This document shows positions 14,446-22,308 of a DNA stretch of 30,316 nucleotides, one piece after another. How positions within the stretch are numbered: position 1 is the first letter of the stretch; each line of letters starts with the position of its first letter. This stretch comes from JANNRR01 sp043736155 (GTDB taxonomy: Bacteria > Pseudomonadota > Alphaproteobacteria > Rhodobacterales > Rhodobacteraceae). The translations under genes were made by a program, and so were the position numbers. Where the stretch lies: positions 1 to 30,316 of the forward strand of contig JAYTDA010000072.1 in the NCBI GenBank assembly GCA_043736155.1, read 5' to 3'. Below the pieces are notes generated by a model, which had not been told where the DNA came from, made no database searches, and saw only the letters and a list, made by a program, of their open reading frames with translations.

Positions 14446-15975
14446 TCAATTCATCGGCGCGCCGCCCTCGCGTTTCCGTCGTGCCACATAATCCCGCAAC
14501 GCCTCATCGACCCCTTGGTCAATCGCAGGCGGCTGATACTCCGCCAACAGCTGTTTCCACACCGCGTTGGCCCGTTCGCGCGCCATCACGCCGCCGTTTT
14601 CCAACCACTGCCCATGGTTGTCCCAGTTCGACAGCAGCGGGGTGTAGAACGCCGAGCGGTAGCGGCTCAACGTGTGGGGGGTGCCAAAGAAGTGCCCGCC
14701 CGGCCCGACATCGCGGATCGCGTCGAGCGCCAATGAGGCCTCATCCACCACGATCGGCTGGAAATATTCCGCCATCATCGCCAGCATTTCGGCATCGAGG
14801 ATCAGCTTTTCAAACGACGCGGTCAGGCCGCCGTGCATCCAGCCCGCCGCATGTTCCACCAGATGCGCCCCGCCCATCAGCGCGCCCCATAACGACATCT
14901 GCGATTCGTACGCCGCCTGGGCATCGACATCATTGGCGGCGGTGACGTTCGACGAGCGGAACGGCACTCCGATCATCCGCGCCAACTGCCCCGACGCCTG
15001 CGCCGCCTTGGCATATTCCGGCGTCCCGAACGCCGGGGCACCGGAGCGCATATCGACGTTGGAAGTAAAGCCGCCGTACATCACCGGCACCCCGGGCCGC
15101 ACGATCTGGGTCAGCATGATCCCTGCCATCGCCTCGGCATGCTGCTGCACCAGCGCGCCTGCCAGTGTCACCGGGCTCATCGCACCGGCGAGGGTAAAGG
15201 GGGTGATGACCAGCACCTGACCGTGGCTGGCCAGCGCGATCAGCCCTTCGGCCATCGGAATATCCAGTTGCAGTGGCGAGTTGGTGTTGATGATGCCCAA
15301 GAGCGCCGGGCGGTCCGCCAGCCCCGCTGGCGTTGTGCCCAGCGCAATCGCCGCCATTTCGATGCCATCCATCGTGCGGGCATGGCCCAGCGACTGGGTT
15401 TGCCAGTTCTTGTCCAAGAGGGTGATCTGGGCGTAATATACATCCAGATGCCTTGTGTTGGCGGGCAGGTCGAGCGGTTCAAACGGGCCGCCGCCTTCCT
15501 GATGCAGGACGTTCAGCGACTGAATGACTTTCAGATAATCGCACATTTCGGCATAGGTGCCATCGCGTTTCCCATGGTCATTGTCCATCACATAGGCCGG
15601 GCCACCGACCGAGGCGAACACCACATCGGTGCCGCCGAATTTGAGCGACCGCATGGGGTTGCGCGCTTCAAGGCGGAACCGGGGTGGCACGGTTTGCAAG
15701 CGGTCCAGCACCAGCGCGGGGTCGAGAAACACCATGTCGCCTGCAACCCGCGCCCCGGCGGCGGCATAAAGCGCCCGCGCCGGTTGGTGCAGCACCCGCA
15801 AGCCGATTTCGGCCAGAACCCGCAGCGCGGCATTGTGGATCGCCGCGACATGGTCGGCGCTGAGCACTTCGGTTGGGGCATAGGGGCGCGAGGGCTGGCC
15901 CCAGACCGGCTGGGTCAGCGCCCCGGTGACGCGGGTGGGGCGGTGGTTGCGGCGTTTGCCGGGTGTGTCGGTCAT
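14446..15975 (-). CDS. MttB-family (trimethylamine/glycine-betaine type) methyltransferase, non-pyrrolysine
   Basis: A 509-residue member of the MttB superfamily, whose characterised non-pyrrolysine members (MtgB, MtpB, MtcB) remove a methyl group from quaternary amines such as glycine betaine, proline betaine or carnitine and pass it to a corrinoid protein. Recognisable segments are NAALRVLAEIGLRVLHQPA, RNPMRSLKFGGTDVVFASVGGPAYVMD, NTNSPLQLDIPMAEGLIALASHGQ, VMYGGFTSNVDMRSGAPAFGTPEYA and HLVEHAAGWMHGGLTASFEKLILDAEML. The frame is open with no internal TAG, so no pyrrolysine is used. The start shares ATGA with the stop of the flavoprotein gene, so the two are co-translated. No corrinoid protein (MttC-like) or reductive activator is present in the window; these could lie elsewhere. 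Confidence 0.88.
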   Translation of the reverse strand: MTDTPGKRRNHRPTRVTGALTQPVWGQPSRPYAPTEVLSADHVAAIHNAALRVLAEIGLRVLHQPARALYAAAGARVAGDMVFLDPALVLDRLQTVPPRFRLEARNPMRSLKFGGTDVVFASVGGPAYVMDNDHGKRDGTYAEMCDYLKVIQSLNVLHQEGGGPFEPLDLPANTRHLDVYYAQITLLDKNWQTQSLGHARTMDGIEMAAIALGTTPAGLADRPALLGIINTNSPLQLDIPMAEGLIALASHGQVLVITPFTLAGAMSPVTLAGALVQQHAEAMAGIMLTQIVRPGVPVMYGGFTSNVDMRSGAPAFGTPEYAKAAQASGQLARMIGVPFRSSNVTAANDVDAQAAYESQMSLWGALMGGAHLVEHAAGWMHGGLTASFEKLILDAEMLAMMAEYFQPIVVDEASLALDAIRDVGPGGHFFGTPHTLSRYRSAFYTPLLSNWDNHGQWLENGGVMARERANAVWKQLLAEYQPPAIDQGVDEALRDYVARRKREGGAPMN

Positions 15976-18044
15976 CGGGTCGCCGGGGTGTGGTCGGGGG
16001 CGAAATCGCGGGGCGCAAACGGCGCATCGCGGCGGATCAGCGGTGCTGGTCGCGCCAGTTCCTGTGCGGTTTTGTGGCCCTGATATGTCGCATGAACGAT
16101 GGCACCGGGGGCATTGGCATCGCCGGTCAGGTGCAGCGATTTGTGGCCCAGTGCTGACAGGTCATCGTATAGCGCGCTGCCCCCCAGCCTTTGCCCGACA
16201 ATCACCAAAGACCGCGCCTTGATCTGATGCGGCTCACCGGTGAATATCTGTGCAAGGCTCAGGGTTTCGCCATCGAACCCGGTCACGATCTCCAGCGTCC
16301 GATAGCCGATCCCCCGCCGTGCCAGGGCCTGATGCACCAAGGGCTGTTCGTTGGTCATGAAGGTCCAGGCCGAGGCGCTGCCAGCGGTGGTGATATAGGT
16401 GACCGCCAACCCCAGCGCCGCCAGCCCTTCGGCTATGGCCGAGCCAAGCGCGTAATTGTCGAAATCGAACAGAGCCACCGGGCTTTCAGGCACCAGACCC
16501 GCCGCAAGATCATCGGGGGTATAGATGCGCGGAGCGTTCAGCGGCGGCACAGGCAGTTCATTGGCACCACAGAGGTTGGCCAGCCAGCGCGATCCGGTGG
16601 CCACCACCACATGGTCAGCGACAAATTCGGCGACATCGGCGGCGGACAGGTCGCTGTCGGGGAACAGGCTGACATTGGGCATCTGGCGCAACTGCCCCAG
16701 CCGGTAATCCGCCACCCGGAACCATTCGCGCAGACCCGGCAGAGCGGTTTCCCAGATCAGCCGCCCACCAAATTCGCGGCGCTTATCGGCCAGCGAAACC
16801 TGAAACCCCCGCCGCGCCAGCGTCAGCGCCGCCTCCAGTCCCGCCGGGCCGCCACCGACCACCAGCACCGATCCCACCCCGTCACGCACCACCTGTTCCG
16901 GGTGCCAGCCGCGCCGCCATTCCTCGCCTGCCGTCGGGTTCTGGGTACAGCGCACCCAGACGCCATCATGCCACGACGAGATGCAGATGTTGCAGCCGAT
17001 ACATTCGCGGATATCCGCCTCGCGGCCCTGATCGATCTTTGCCGGCAGAAACGGGTCGGCGATCGAGGGCCGAGCCCCGCCGATGAAATCCAGCACCCCG
17101 GATTTCAGCATCCGCACCATGGTATCGGGCGAGGTGAAGCGGCCCACCCCCACCACCGGCTTGTCGGTCAGCCCCTTCACGAAATCCACCACCGGCGCAT
17201 GGCTCCCCTCCGGCGTAAAGCGGCTGGCGGCGCAGTCGGTGGCGGAATAGTCCATCTTGACGTCGAAAATGTCGGGAGCGTCGCGCAGCAGGGTGATCAC
17301 TTCATGCCCCTCGGACTCGGCAACCTTTGACGGCAGCGCCCGCAGTTCCTGCATCGACAGCCGCAACGCCACGGCGCAGCGGCCATGCGTCGCCTCGCGC
17401 ACCGCGTCAATCAGATCCGCCACCAGCCGCACCCGGTTCGCCACCGGCCCGCCATAAGCATCGGTGCGGTGATTGTAGCACGACATCAGGAATTGATAGG
17501 GCAGATAGCCCATCCCGGCATAGACATACAGGATATCAAACCCGGCCTGTTCCGCCCGCACCGCAGCCTCGGCATGCCAGCGGATCAGGTCGCGGATATC
17601 GGCCTGATCCATGATCCGGGGCCGCGCCTGCGACATGAAACCGACATGGGTTGCCATCCACGGCACCCCCGAGGGCGACAGGGGGGCCATCCGGCTGGTG
17701 CGGTTCATCGCCGCCGCCCCGCCGTGCCACAGCTCCACCCCCGCCAGCGCGCCGTGTCCATGGACCGCATCGGTCATCAGCGCGTGAGATCGCACATCCG
17801 CGTCATCCCACATTGTGGCGAAGGGGAACGGGCTGTCATCCGAGCTTTGATCGACCGAACAGGCCCCGGTACAGACCACGCCCCAGCCGCCCTCGGCCTT
17901 CATGCCGCGAAAGGCGGCGCGGACATGCGGCGCGGCATTGGTCATGCCAGAGGCATGCGGCACCTGGTAGAACCGGTTCTTCGCCAGCTTTGGCCCGATT
18001 TTCAGCGGCTCGAACAAGGGGTCATAGCGCGGGTTCCGGGGCAT
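15972..18044 (-). CDS. TMADH/DgcA/StcD-like FMN and 4Fe-4S flavoprotein
   Basis: A 690-residue protein with the three-part layout of trimethylamine dehydrogenase, dimethylglycine (DgcA) and N-methylproline (StcD) demethylases. It has an Old-Yellow-Enzyme-like FMN barrel (DPLFEPLKIGPKLAKNRFYQVPHASGMT ... GVELWHGGAA ... YGGPVANRVRL), a 4Fe-4S site (Cys348, 351, 354, 366, the TMADH spacing) and a C-terminal dinucleotide domain with VLVVGGGPAGLEAAL at about 393-407. Such enzymes oxidatively remove N-methyl groups or reduce enoates. The start at 18044 has AAGGA upstream. The frame stays open to 19808, but that part is antisense to the hydrolase gene. A sigma70-type promoter is readable at 18069-18098. 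It overlaps the MttB-family gene by four bases. Oxidative demethylation would give formaldehyde. Confidence 0.88.
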   Translation of the reverse strand: MPRNPRYDPLFEPLKIGPKLAKNRFYQVPHASGMTNAAPHVRAAFRGMKAEGGWGVVCTGACSVDQSSDDSPFPFATMWDDADVRSHALMTDAVHGHGALAGVELWHGGAAAMNRTSRMAPLSPSGVPWMATHVGFMSQARPRIMDQADIRDLIRWHAEAAVRAEQAGFDILYVYAGMGYLPYQFLMSCYNHRTDAYGGPVANRVRLVADLIDAVREATHGRCAVALRLSMQELRALPSKVAESEGHEVITLLRDAPDIFDVKMDYSATDCAASRFTPEGSHAPVVDFVKGLTDKPVVGVGRFTSPDTMVRMLKSGVLDFIGGARPSIADPFLPAKIDQGREADIRECIGCNICISSWHDGVWVRCTQNPTAGEEWRRGWHPEQVVRDGVGSVLVVGGGPAGLEAALTLARRGFQVSLADKRREFGGRLIWETALPGLREWFRVADYRLGQLRQMPNVSLFPDSDLSAADVAEFVADHVVVATGSRWLANLCGANELPVPPLNAPRIYTPDDLAAGLVPESPVALFDFDNYALGSAIAEGLAALGLAVTYITTAGSASAWTFMTNEQPLVHQALARRGIGYRTLEIVTGFDGETLSLAQIFTGEPHQIKARSLVIVGQRLGGSALYDDLSALGHKSLHLTGDANAPGAIVHATYQGHKTAQELARPAPLIRRDAPFAPRDFAPDHTPATR

Positions 18045-18052
18045 GGCGGATC

Positions 18053-18098
18053 CTTGTTGAATGGTCGTATCATAAGGGCGGTGCCGTGCAGCGGTCAA
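18053..18098 (-). promoter_or_regulatory. Sigma70-type promoter and leader element for the flavoprotein operon
   Basis: Read on the minus strand, TTGACC (18098-18093) is followed after 18 bases by TATGAT (18074-18069). Each matches five of six consensus bases. TTCAACAAG (18061-18053) follows at the expected transcript start, then GATCCGCC and the ATG at 18044. The stretch CTTA..ATAC...TTCAACAAG also occurs at the divergent gene (18300-18324), which suggests one regulator controls both sides. Confidence 0.65.
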
Positions 18099-18146
18099 GT
18101 CAGCGGGCAGTGTTCTGCACGAACGCCATGGCCAGGTGCTGCCCTG

Positions 18147-18182
18147 CCCCCTCCCGCCTTGCAGGGAAGGTTGGGGTGGGGG
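18147..18182 (+). repeat. C-tract/G-tract palindrome related to 8015-8051
   Basis: CCCCCTCCCGCC, TTGCAGGGAAGG, then TTGGGGTGGGGG repeats the pattern of the inner arms at 8015-8051. A degenerate inverted partner (C11 followed by ACCCTCTGCCCC, then GTGGGGAGGGGAGG) spans about 18199-18258. The pair sits between the two divergent promoters of the flavoprotein and hydrolase genes. It is a dispersed non-coding repeat; no gene is seen in 18045-18338. Confidence 0.5.
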
Positions 18183-18299
18183 ACTGTGCCAGCTCACCGC
18201 CCCCCCCCCCACCCTCTGCCCCTGCCCAGTCTGAACATGAACACGTGGGGAGGGGAGGCACCGGCGCTGTGCTGACAAATCTGTTGCCAGACCCCGCCG

Positions 18300-18324
18300 C
18301 TTAATTATACCGTTGTTCAACAAG
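18300..18324 (+). promoter_or_regulatory. Leader element shared with the divergent operon, probable operator
   Basis: CTTAATTATACC is followed by GTTGTTCAACAAG, in which TTGTT-C-AACAA is a perfect 11-base palindrome. Aligned to the minus-strand copy at 18053-18076, the two share CTTA, an AT-rich box ending ATAC, and TTCAACAAG just before the coding start. TTGCCA at 18284-18289 could serve as -35, but the spacing to TTATAC (15) is short, so this promoter may need an activator. GGGGGAGG directly precedes the ATG at 18339. Confidence 0.5.
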
Positions 18325-18338
18325 CCTTGGGGGAGGCG

Positions 18339-20354
18339 ATGGCAACCACGCGGACAGACTTTCCCTATCCGGTCAGGGTGATCGAGAATATCTTCATTCC
18401 GATGCCGGATGGCACAAGGCTGGCCGCCAAGGTCTGGCTGCCCGAAGGTGTGGGTAAAGTACCTGCGGTGCTGGAATATATCCCCTACCGCAAACGCGAT
18501 GGCACCCGCACCCGTGACCAGGGGCTGCATCTGTATGTTGCCGGTCACGGCTACGGTGCCGTGCGGCTGGATATTCGCGGCACCGGCGACAGCGACGGGC
18601 TGATCGATGGGGAATATACCGAACAGGAGCAGCTGGATGGCTGCGACGCCATCGCCTGGCTGGCGGCACAGGACTGGTGCGACGGTCAGGTGGCAATGGT
18701 GGGCATCAGTTGGGGCGGGTTCAACGGCTTGCAGATCGCGGCGCGCCAGCCCCCGGCGCTGACCTGCATCATCACCGTCGGCTCCACCGATGACCGTTAT
18801 GCCACCGACATCCACTGGGTCGGCGGCTGCCTGTCCAAGGACAATTTCGACTGGTCCGCCACGATGTTTGCCCACAACGACCTGCCGCCGGATCCCGCCA
18901 TTGTGGGGGACCAGTGGCGGGCGATGTGGCAGGCGCGGATCGAACACAACCGGCCCTGGATCATTGAGTGGCTGCAGCATCAGCGCCGCGATGCCTATTG
19001 GCAGCAGGGCTCGGTGTGCGAGGAATTTTCGCGGTTCCGCATCCCGGTCTATGCCGTCAGCGGCTGGGCCGACAATTATTCCGAAAGCGTGCCGCGTCTG
19101 TTGGCCGGGCTGTCCGGGCCAAAACTGGGGCTGATTGGTCCCTGGGCGCATTCCTACCCCTGTGATGCGACGGTTGAACCCTCGATCGGCTGGTTGCAAC
19201 AGGCGGTGCGCTGGTTTGACCATTGGATGAAGGCGCGCGACACCGGGATGATGGCTGAGCCGATGTACCGGGTCTGGATGCAGGACCCGGTGCCGCCGCA
19301 GACCTGCTACAGCGAACGCCCGGGGCGCTGGGTGGCAGAGCCGTGCTGGCCGTCGCCCCATATTCAGTGGCAGGACTGGCATCTGAATGCGGACGGATTG
19401 GGCCTTGTGCCCGGACCATCGCGCAACCATGCGATCTGTTCGCCGCTGTGGGTCGGCCTTGCCGCCGGGGAAGTCGGGCGCTATGGCGGTGATGCCGAAT
19501 GGGCCACCGATCAGCGCGAAGACGATGGCGGGTCGCTGGTGTTCCGGTCGGAACCCTTGGCGGAGCCGCTGGAGATTCTTGGGGCACCGCTGGTGCATCT
19601 GCGCTTTGCATCGGACAAGCCGCAGGCGCTGGTCTGTGCGCGGCTGAATGACGTGGCACCGGATGGGCGCTCTACAAGGGTGACGGTGGGGCTGTTGAAC
19701 CTGACGCACCGGGACAGCCATGAAGAACCGCAGGCGCTGGTGCCGGGGGAGGTGGCGCAGGCGGTGGTGGAGATGGACGACATCGCCCACCATTTCCCGG
19801 CAGGCCATCGCATCGCCCTGTCGCTGTCGACCAGCTATTGGCCGATTGCCTGGCCGTCACCGGAGCTGGCGACGCTGACGATTGACGGCGGTGCCAGCCG
19901 CCTCCAGCTGCCGGTGCGGCCACCGCGCCGCGAAGATGCGGCGCTGCCGCCGTTTGGCCCGCCGGAACTGGCACCGCAAACCCCGTCGACCGACCATCCG
20001 GTGGACCAGCCGCACCCCCGCCGGGTGACACGCGATCTGCTGTCTGGCCGGATGCAGGTTGATTTCCCGCGCTGGACCTATGAAACCGAAATGCCCGACA
20101 TCGGCCAGACCCATCGCGGTCAGGGCCATGTGTCCTATGAGATCACCGATGGCGATCCTTTGTCGGCAAGAATGGTGACGCATTACCGGGTGGAGATCAC
20201 CCGCAGCGATACCGTGGTCAGCCATGAAAGCCAGGGGTCGCTCAGCTGCGATGCCACCCATTTCATCGTCGAGATGGCACTGGATGTCGGGGAGAATGGG
20301 CAAAGTATCTTCAAGCGGTCGTGGCACGAAAGGATAAAGCGTGACATGGTGTGA
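18339..20354 (+). CDS. CocE/NonD (peptidase S15-type) hydrolase
   Basis: A 671-residue alpha/beta hydrolase of the X-Pro dipeptidyl-peptidase/cocaine-esterase superfamily. The N-terminal catalytic domain has FIPMPDGTRLAAKVWLPE, VRLDIRGTGDSDG and the nucleophile VGISWGGFNG (Ser124), with Asp245 (SGWADNYSE) and His271 (GPWAHSYP) completing the triad. A jelly-roll C-terminal domain follows (GAPLVHLRFASDKPQALVCARLNDVAPDGRSTRVT...HHFPAGHRIALSLS). No signal peptide is seen, so it is cytoplasmic. Family members cleave amides or esters such as acyl-amino acids, cocaine or cephalosporin side chains. The ATG at 18339 follows GGGGGAGG; a TTG at 18327 is possible. It lies 162 bases before the ABC importer genes, so it probably hydrolyses what they import. 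Confidence 0.9.
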   Translation: MATTRTDFPYPVRVIENIFIPMPDGTRLAAKVWLPEGVGKVPAVLEYIPYRKRDGTRTRDQGLHLYVAGHGYGAVRLDIRGTGDSDGLIDGEYTEQEQLDGCDAIAWLAAQDWCDGQVAMVGISWGGFNGLQIAARQPPALTCIITVGSTDDRYATDIHWVGGCLSKDNFDWSATMFAHNDLPPDPAIVGDQWRAMWQARIEHNRPWIIEWLQHQRRDAYWQQGSVCEEFSRFRIPVYAVSGWADNYSESVPRLLAGLSGPKLGLIGPWAHSYPCDATVEPSIGWLQQAVRWFDHWMKARDTGMMAEPMYRVWMQDPVPPQTCYSERPGRWVAEPCWPSPHIQWQDWHLNADGLGLVPGPSRNHAICSPLWVGLAAGEVGRYGGDAEWATDQREDDGGSLVFRSEPLAEPLEILGAPLVHLRFASDKPQALVCARLNDVAPDGRSTRVTVGLLNLTHRDSHEEPQALVPGEVAQAVVEMDDIAHHFPAGHRIALSLSTSYWPIAWPSPELATLTIDGGASRLQLPVRPPRREDAALPPFGPPELAPQTPSTDHPVDQPHPRRVTRDLLSGRMQVDFPRWTYETEMPDIGQTHRGQGHVSYEITDGDPLSARMVTHYRVEITRSDTVVSHESQGSLSCDATHFIVEMALDVGENGQSIFKRSWHERIKRDMV

Positions 20355-20394
20355 CAGGGCTTGGCGACGCATTGGATCGGCCGGAAAGGTGCAT

Positions 20395-20455
20395 TTTCGC
20401 CGAAACGCCGGGCGCGAAATTTTAGGGAAAATTTCTGAATTTTCGTCGAAAATTC
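20395..20455. promoter_or_regulatory. Cluster of three AT-rich palindromes, probable operators for the ABC operon
   Basis: TTTCG-C-CGAAA lies at 20395-20405, GAAATTTT/AAAATTTC with a four-base loop at 20416-20435, and GAATTTTCG-T-CGAAAATTC (perfect 9-base arms) at 20437-20455. The first and third share the core TTTCG-N-CGAAA, centred 46 bases apart. The stretch is much richer in A+T than its surroundings and lies in the 162-base gap just before the permease gene. It fits a dimeric repressor site, and the TetR protein at 26150-26755 is a candidate. Confidence 0.55.
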
Positions 20456-20516
20456 GTGGTGGCGGAAATGCCTGGAAACCTGGTCCGACTTCAATTTTGC
20501 CGCTTTGTGACCACCG

Positions 20517-21467
20517 ATGCTGACCTACGCCATCAAGCGGACCCTGCTGGCGCTCTTGATCCTGCTGGTGGTGATGCTGGCGATGTTTGCGATGGTGTTT
20601 CTGGTGCCGGGTGATCCGGCCTCGATTGCGCTTGGCCCGCGCGCCACCCCTGAACTCAAGGCGCTGCTGGTCGAACGGATGGGGTTGGACAAGCCGGTTC
20701 TGGTGCAGATCTGGAACTTTCTGGCCAATGCCGCCACCGGCAATCTGGGGTTTGACGTCTGGTCAAAACGCCCGGTGCTGGAGGTGATCCTGGAGGTGTT
20801 TCCCAACACGCTGATCCTCGGGCTGGTGTCGCTGGGCTGGGCGCTGGTCGGCGGCATCGGCCTTGGCTGCATCGCCGTGGTCTGGCGCGGCACCTTTGTC
20901 GACCGGTTGCTGGGGGTGCTGTCGGTCAGCATGATTTCGGTGCCGTCGTTCGTCGTCGCCCTTTATTCCCTGCTGATCTTTGCGGTCTGGCTCGGCTGGT
21001 TGCCTGCGATTGGCGCGGGCGAGCCGGGCGACCTCGGCAGCCAGATCCGGGCGCTGATCCTGCCGTCATTCTCGATCGGCATCACCTGGGTCGGTTACCT
21101 TGCGCGGCTGGTGCGGGCCTCGATGCTGGAGGTGATGGGGGCCAACCATATCCGCACCGCCCGCGCCTACGGGCTGCCGGAACGGGTGGTGGTGCTGCGC
21201 TATGCCTTGCGGCTGGCGATCATCCCCACCATCGCCATCATCGCCGTCGGCCTTGGGTCAATCCTGTCCAGTGCGGTGTTTGTCGAAGGGGTGTTTTCGC
21301 GGCCCGGCATCGGCACTCTGATCACCAGCGCGGTGCAAAAGCGCAATTACCCGGTGGTGATGGGGACCGTGCTGTTCATGACGGCGTTTTATCTGCTGGT
21401 GGTGACAGCGGCAGACCTGCTGATTGCCAAACTGGACCCGAGGGTGCGTGATGTCCTTCGCGGCTGA
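20517..21467 (+). CDS. ABC transporter permease, DppB/OppB type
   Basis: A 316-residue inner-membrane permease of the peptide/nickel/opine importer class. The N-terminal helix MLTYAIKRTLLALLILLVVMLAMFAMVFLVPGDPA with the LVPGDPA signature is typical of DppB. A periplasmic loop (LGPRATPELKALLVERMGLDKPVLVQIWNFL) and about five more helices follow. The EAA-type cytoplasmic loop is RLVRASMLEVMGANHIRTARAYGLPERVVVLRYALR, which contacts the ATPase. The end (LDPRVRDVLRG) is also canonical. It is the first gene of a permease-permease-ATPase-ATPase set, and the palindromes at 20395-20455 precede it. The imported solute cannot be told from this subunit. Confidence 0.93.
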   Translation: MLTYAIKRTLLALLILLVVMLAMFAMVFLVPGDPASIALGPRATPELKALLVERMGLDKPVLVQIWNFLANAATGNLGFDVWSKRPVLEVILEVFPNTLILGLVSLGWALVGGIGLGCIAVVWRGTFVDRLLGVLSVSMISVPSFVVALYSLLIFAVWLGWLPAIGAGEPGDLGSQIRALILPSFSIGITWVGYLARLVRASMLEVMGANHIRTARAYGLPERVVVLRYALRLAIIPTIAIIAVGLGSILSSAVFVEGVFSRPGIGTLITSAVQKRNYPVVMGTVLFMTAFYLLVVTAADLLIAKLDPRVRDVLRG

Positions 21468-22308
21468 CCGGGGGCCGCTCAGGGCGCTGGTGGCGGACCC
21501 GATGGGGCTGATTGGTCTGGTGCTGGTGGTGGCATTTGTCGGGATGGCGCTGCTGGCACCGTGGATCGCCCCCTATGATCCGGTGAAAATCGATGTGCCG
21601 CACAAGTTTCTGGGGCCATCGCTGGCCCATTTGGCAGGCACCGACCAGTTGGGCCGCGATACATTGTCGCGCATCATCTGGGGGGCGCGGACGGCGCTGT
21701 CGATTGCACTGCTGGCCACCGGGATCGCGGGCATCGTGGGGCTGCTGCTGGGGATGGTTGCAGGCTTTGGCCCGCGCTGGCTGGATGCCGTTCTGGTGCT
21801 GATCTTCGATGCGCTGTCGTCGCTGCCGATGATCCTGTTCGCGCTGGCGGTGATCACCGTGATCGGCCCCGGTACCGGCACCCTGATCCTTGTCGTCGTG
21901 CTGATCTCGATCCCCGGTTATGCAAGGCTGATCCGGGCGCAGACCCTGGCGCTGAAAGGCGCTGATTACATTCTGGCGGAACGCACCATGGGGGCGGGGA
22001 CGGCGCGGATCATCCTGTGGCATCTGATGCCGAATGTGGTCGGGCCCCTGGTCATCGTGGTCAGCATGGATATCCCGGTGGTGATCATGCTGGAGGCGGG
22101 CTTGAGCTATCTGAACCTTGGGGTGCGGCCACCCACGCCGTCCTGGGGCAATATCCTGTACGATGGCTATACCTCGCTGCGGTCGTCACCCACCATCGTG
22201 ATTGCAGCGGGGGTGCCACTGGTGCTGTCAACGCTGGGCTTCACCTTTCTGGGCGAGGGCCTGCGCGACGCACTGGACCCGACGCTGCAAGTGCGGGTGC
22301 GGCGATGA
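21451..22308 (+). CDS. ABC transporter permease, DppC/OppC type
   Basis: A 285-residue second permease. Features are a cytoplasmic N-terminus leading into DPMGLIGLVLVVAFVGMALLAPWIAPYDP, the DppC-typical FLGPSLAHLAGTDQLGRDTLSRIIWGARTALSIAL, and the EAA loop YARLIRAQTLALKGADYILAERTMGAGTARIILWHLMPN. The late LSYLNLGVRPPTPSWGNILYDG and final EGLRDALDPTLQVR are also standard. The ATG at 21451 overlaps the previous gene by 17 bases; this start gives the usual length. Its stop shares ATGA with the next gene. It pairs with the upstream permease to form the membrane channel. Confidence 0.93.
   Translation: MSFAADRGPLRALVADPMGLIGLVLVVAFVGMALLAPWIAPYDPVKIDVPHKFLGPSLAHLAGTDQLGRDTLSRIIWGARTALSIALLATGIAGIVGLLLGMVAGFGPRWLDAVLVLIFDALSSLPMILFALAVITVIGPGTGTLILVVVLISIPGYARLIRAQTLALKGADYILAERTMGAGTARIILWHLMPNVVGPLVIVVSMDIPVVIMLEAGLSYLNLGVRPPTPSWGNILYDGYTSLRSSPTIVIAAGVPLVLSTLGFTFLGEGLRDALDPTLQVRVRR

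Noticed and set aside
14446..15975. Pyrrolysine-containing trimethylamine methyltransferase
   Set aside because: There is no in-frame TAG in the gene, and no pyl genes are present in the window.
18045..19808. Upstream extension of the flavoprotein frame, giving an open frame of 1278 residues on the minus strand
   Set aside because: The part above 18044 is antisense to the clear S15-type hydrolase and has biased, low-complexity composition. A ribosome binding site and promoter fit the start at 18044.
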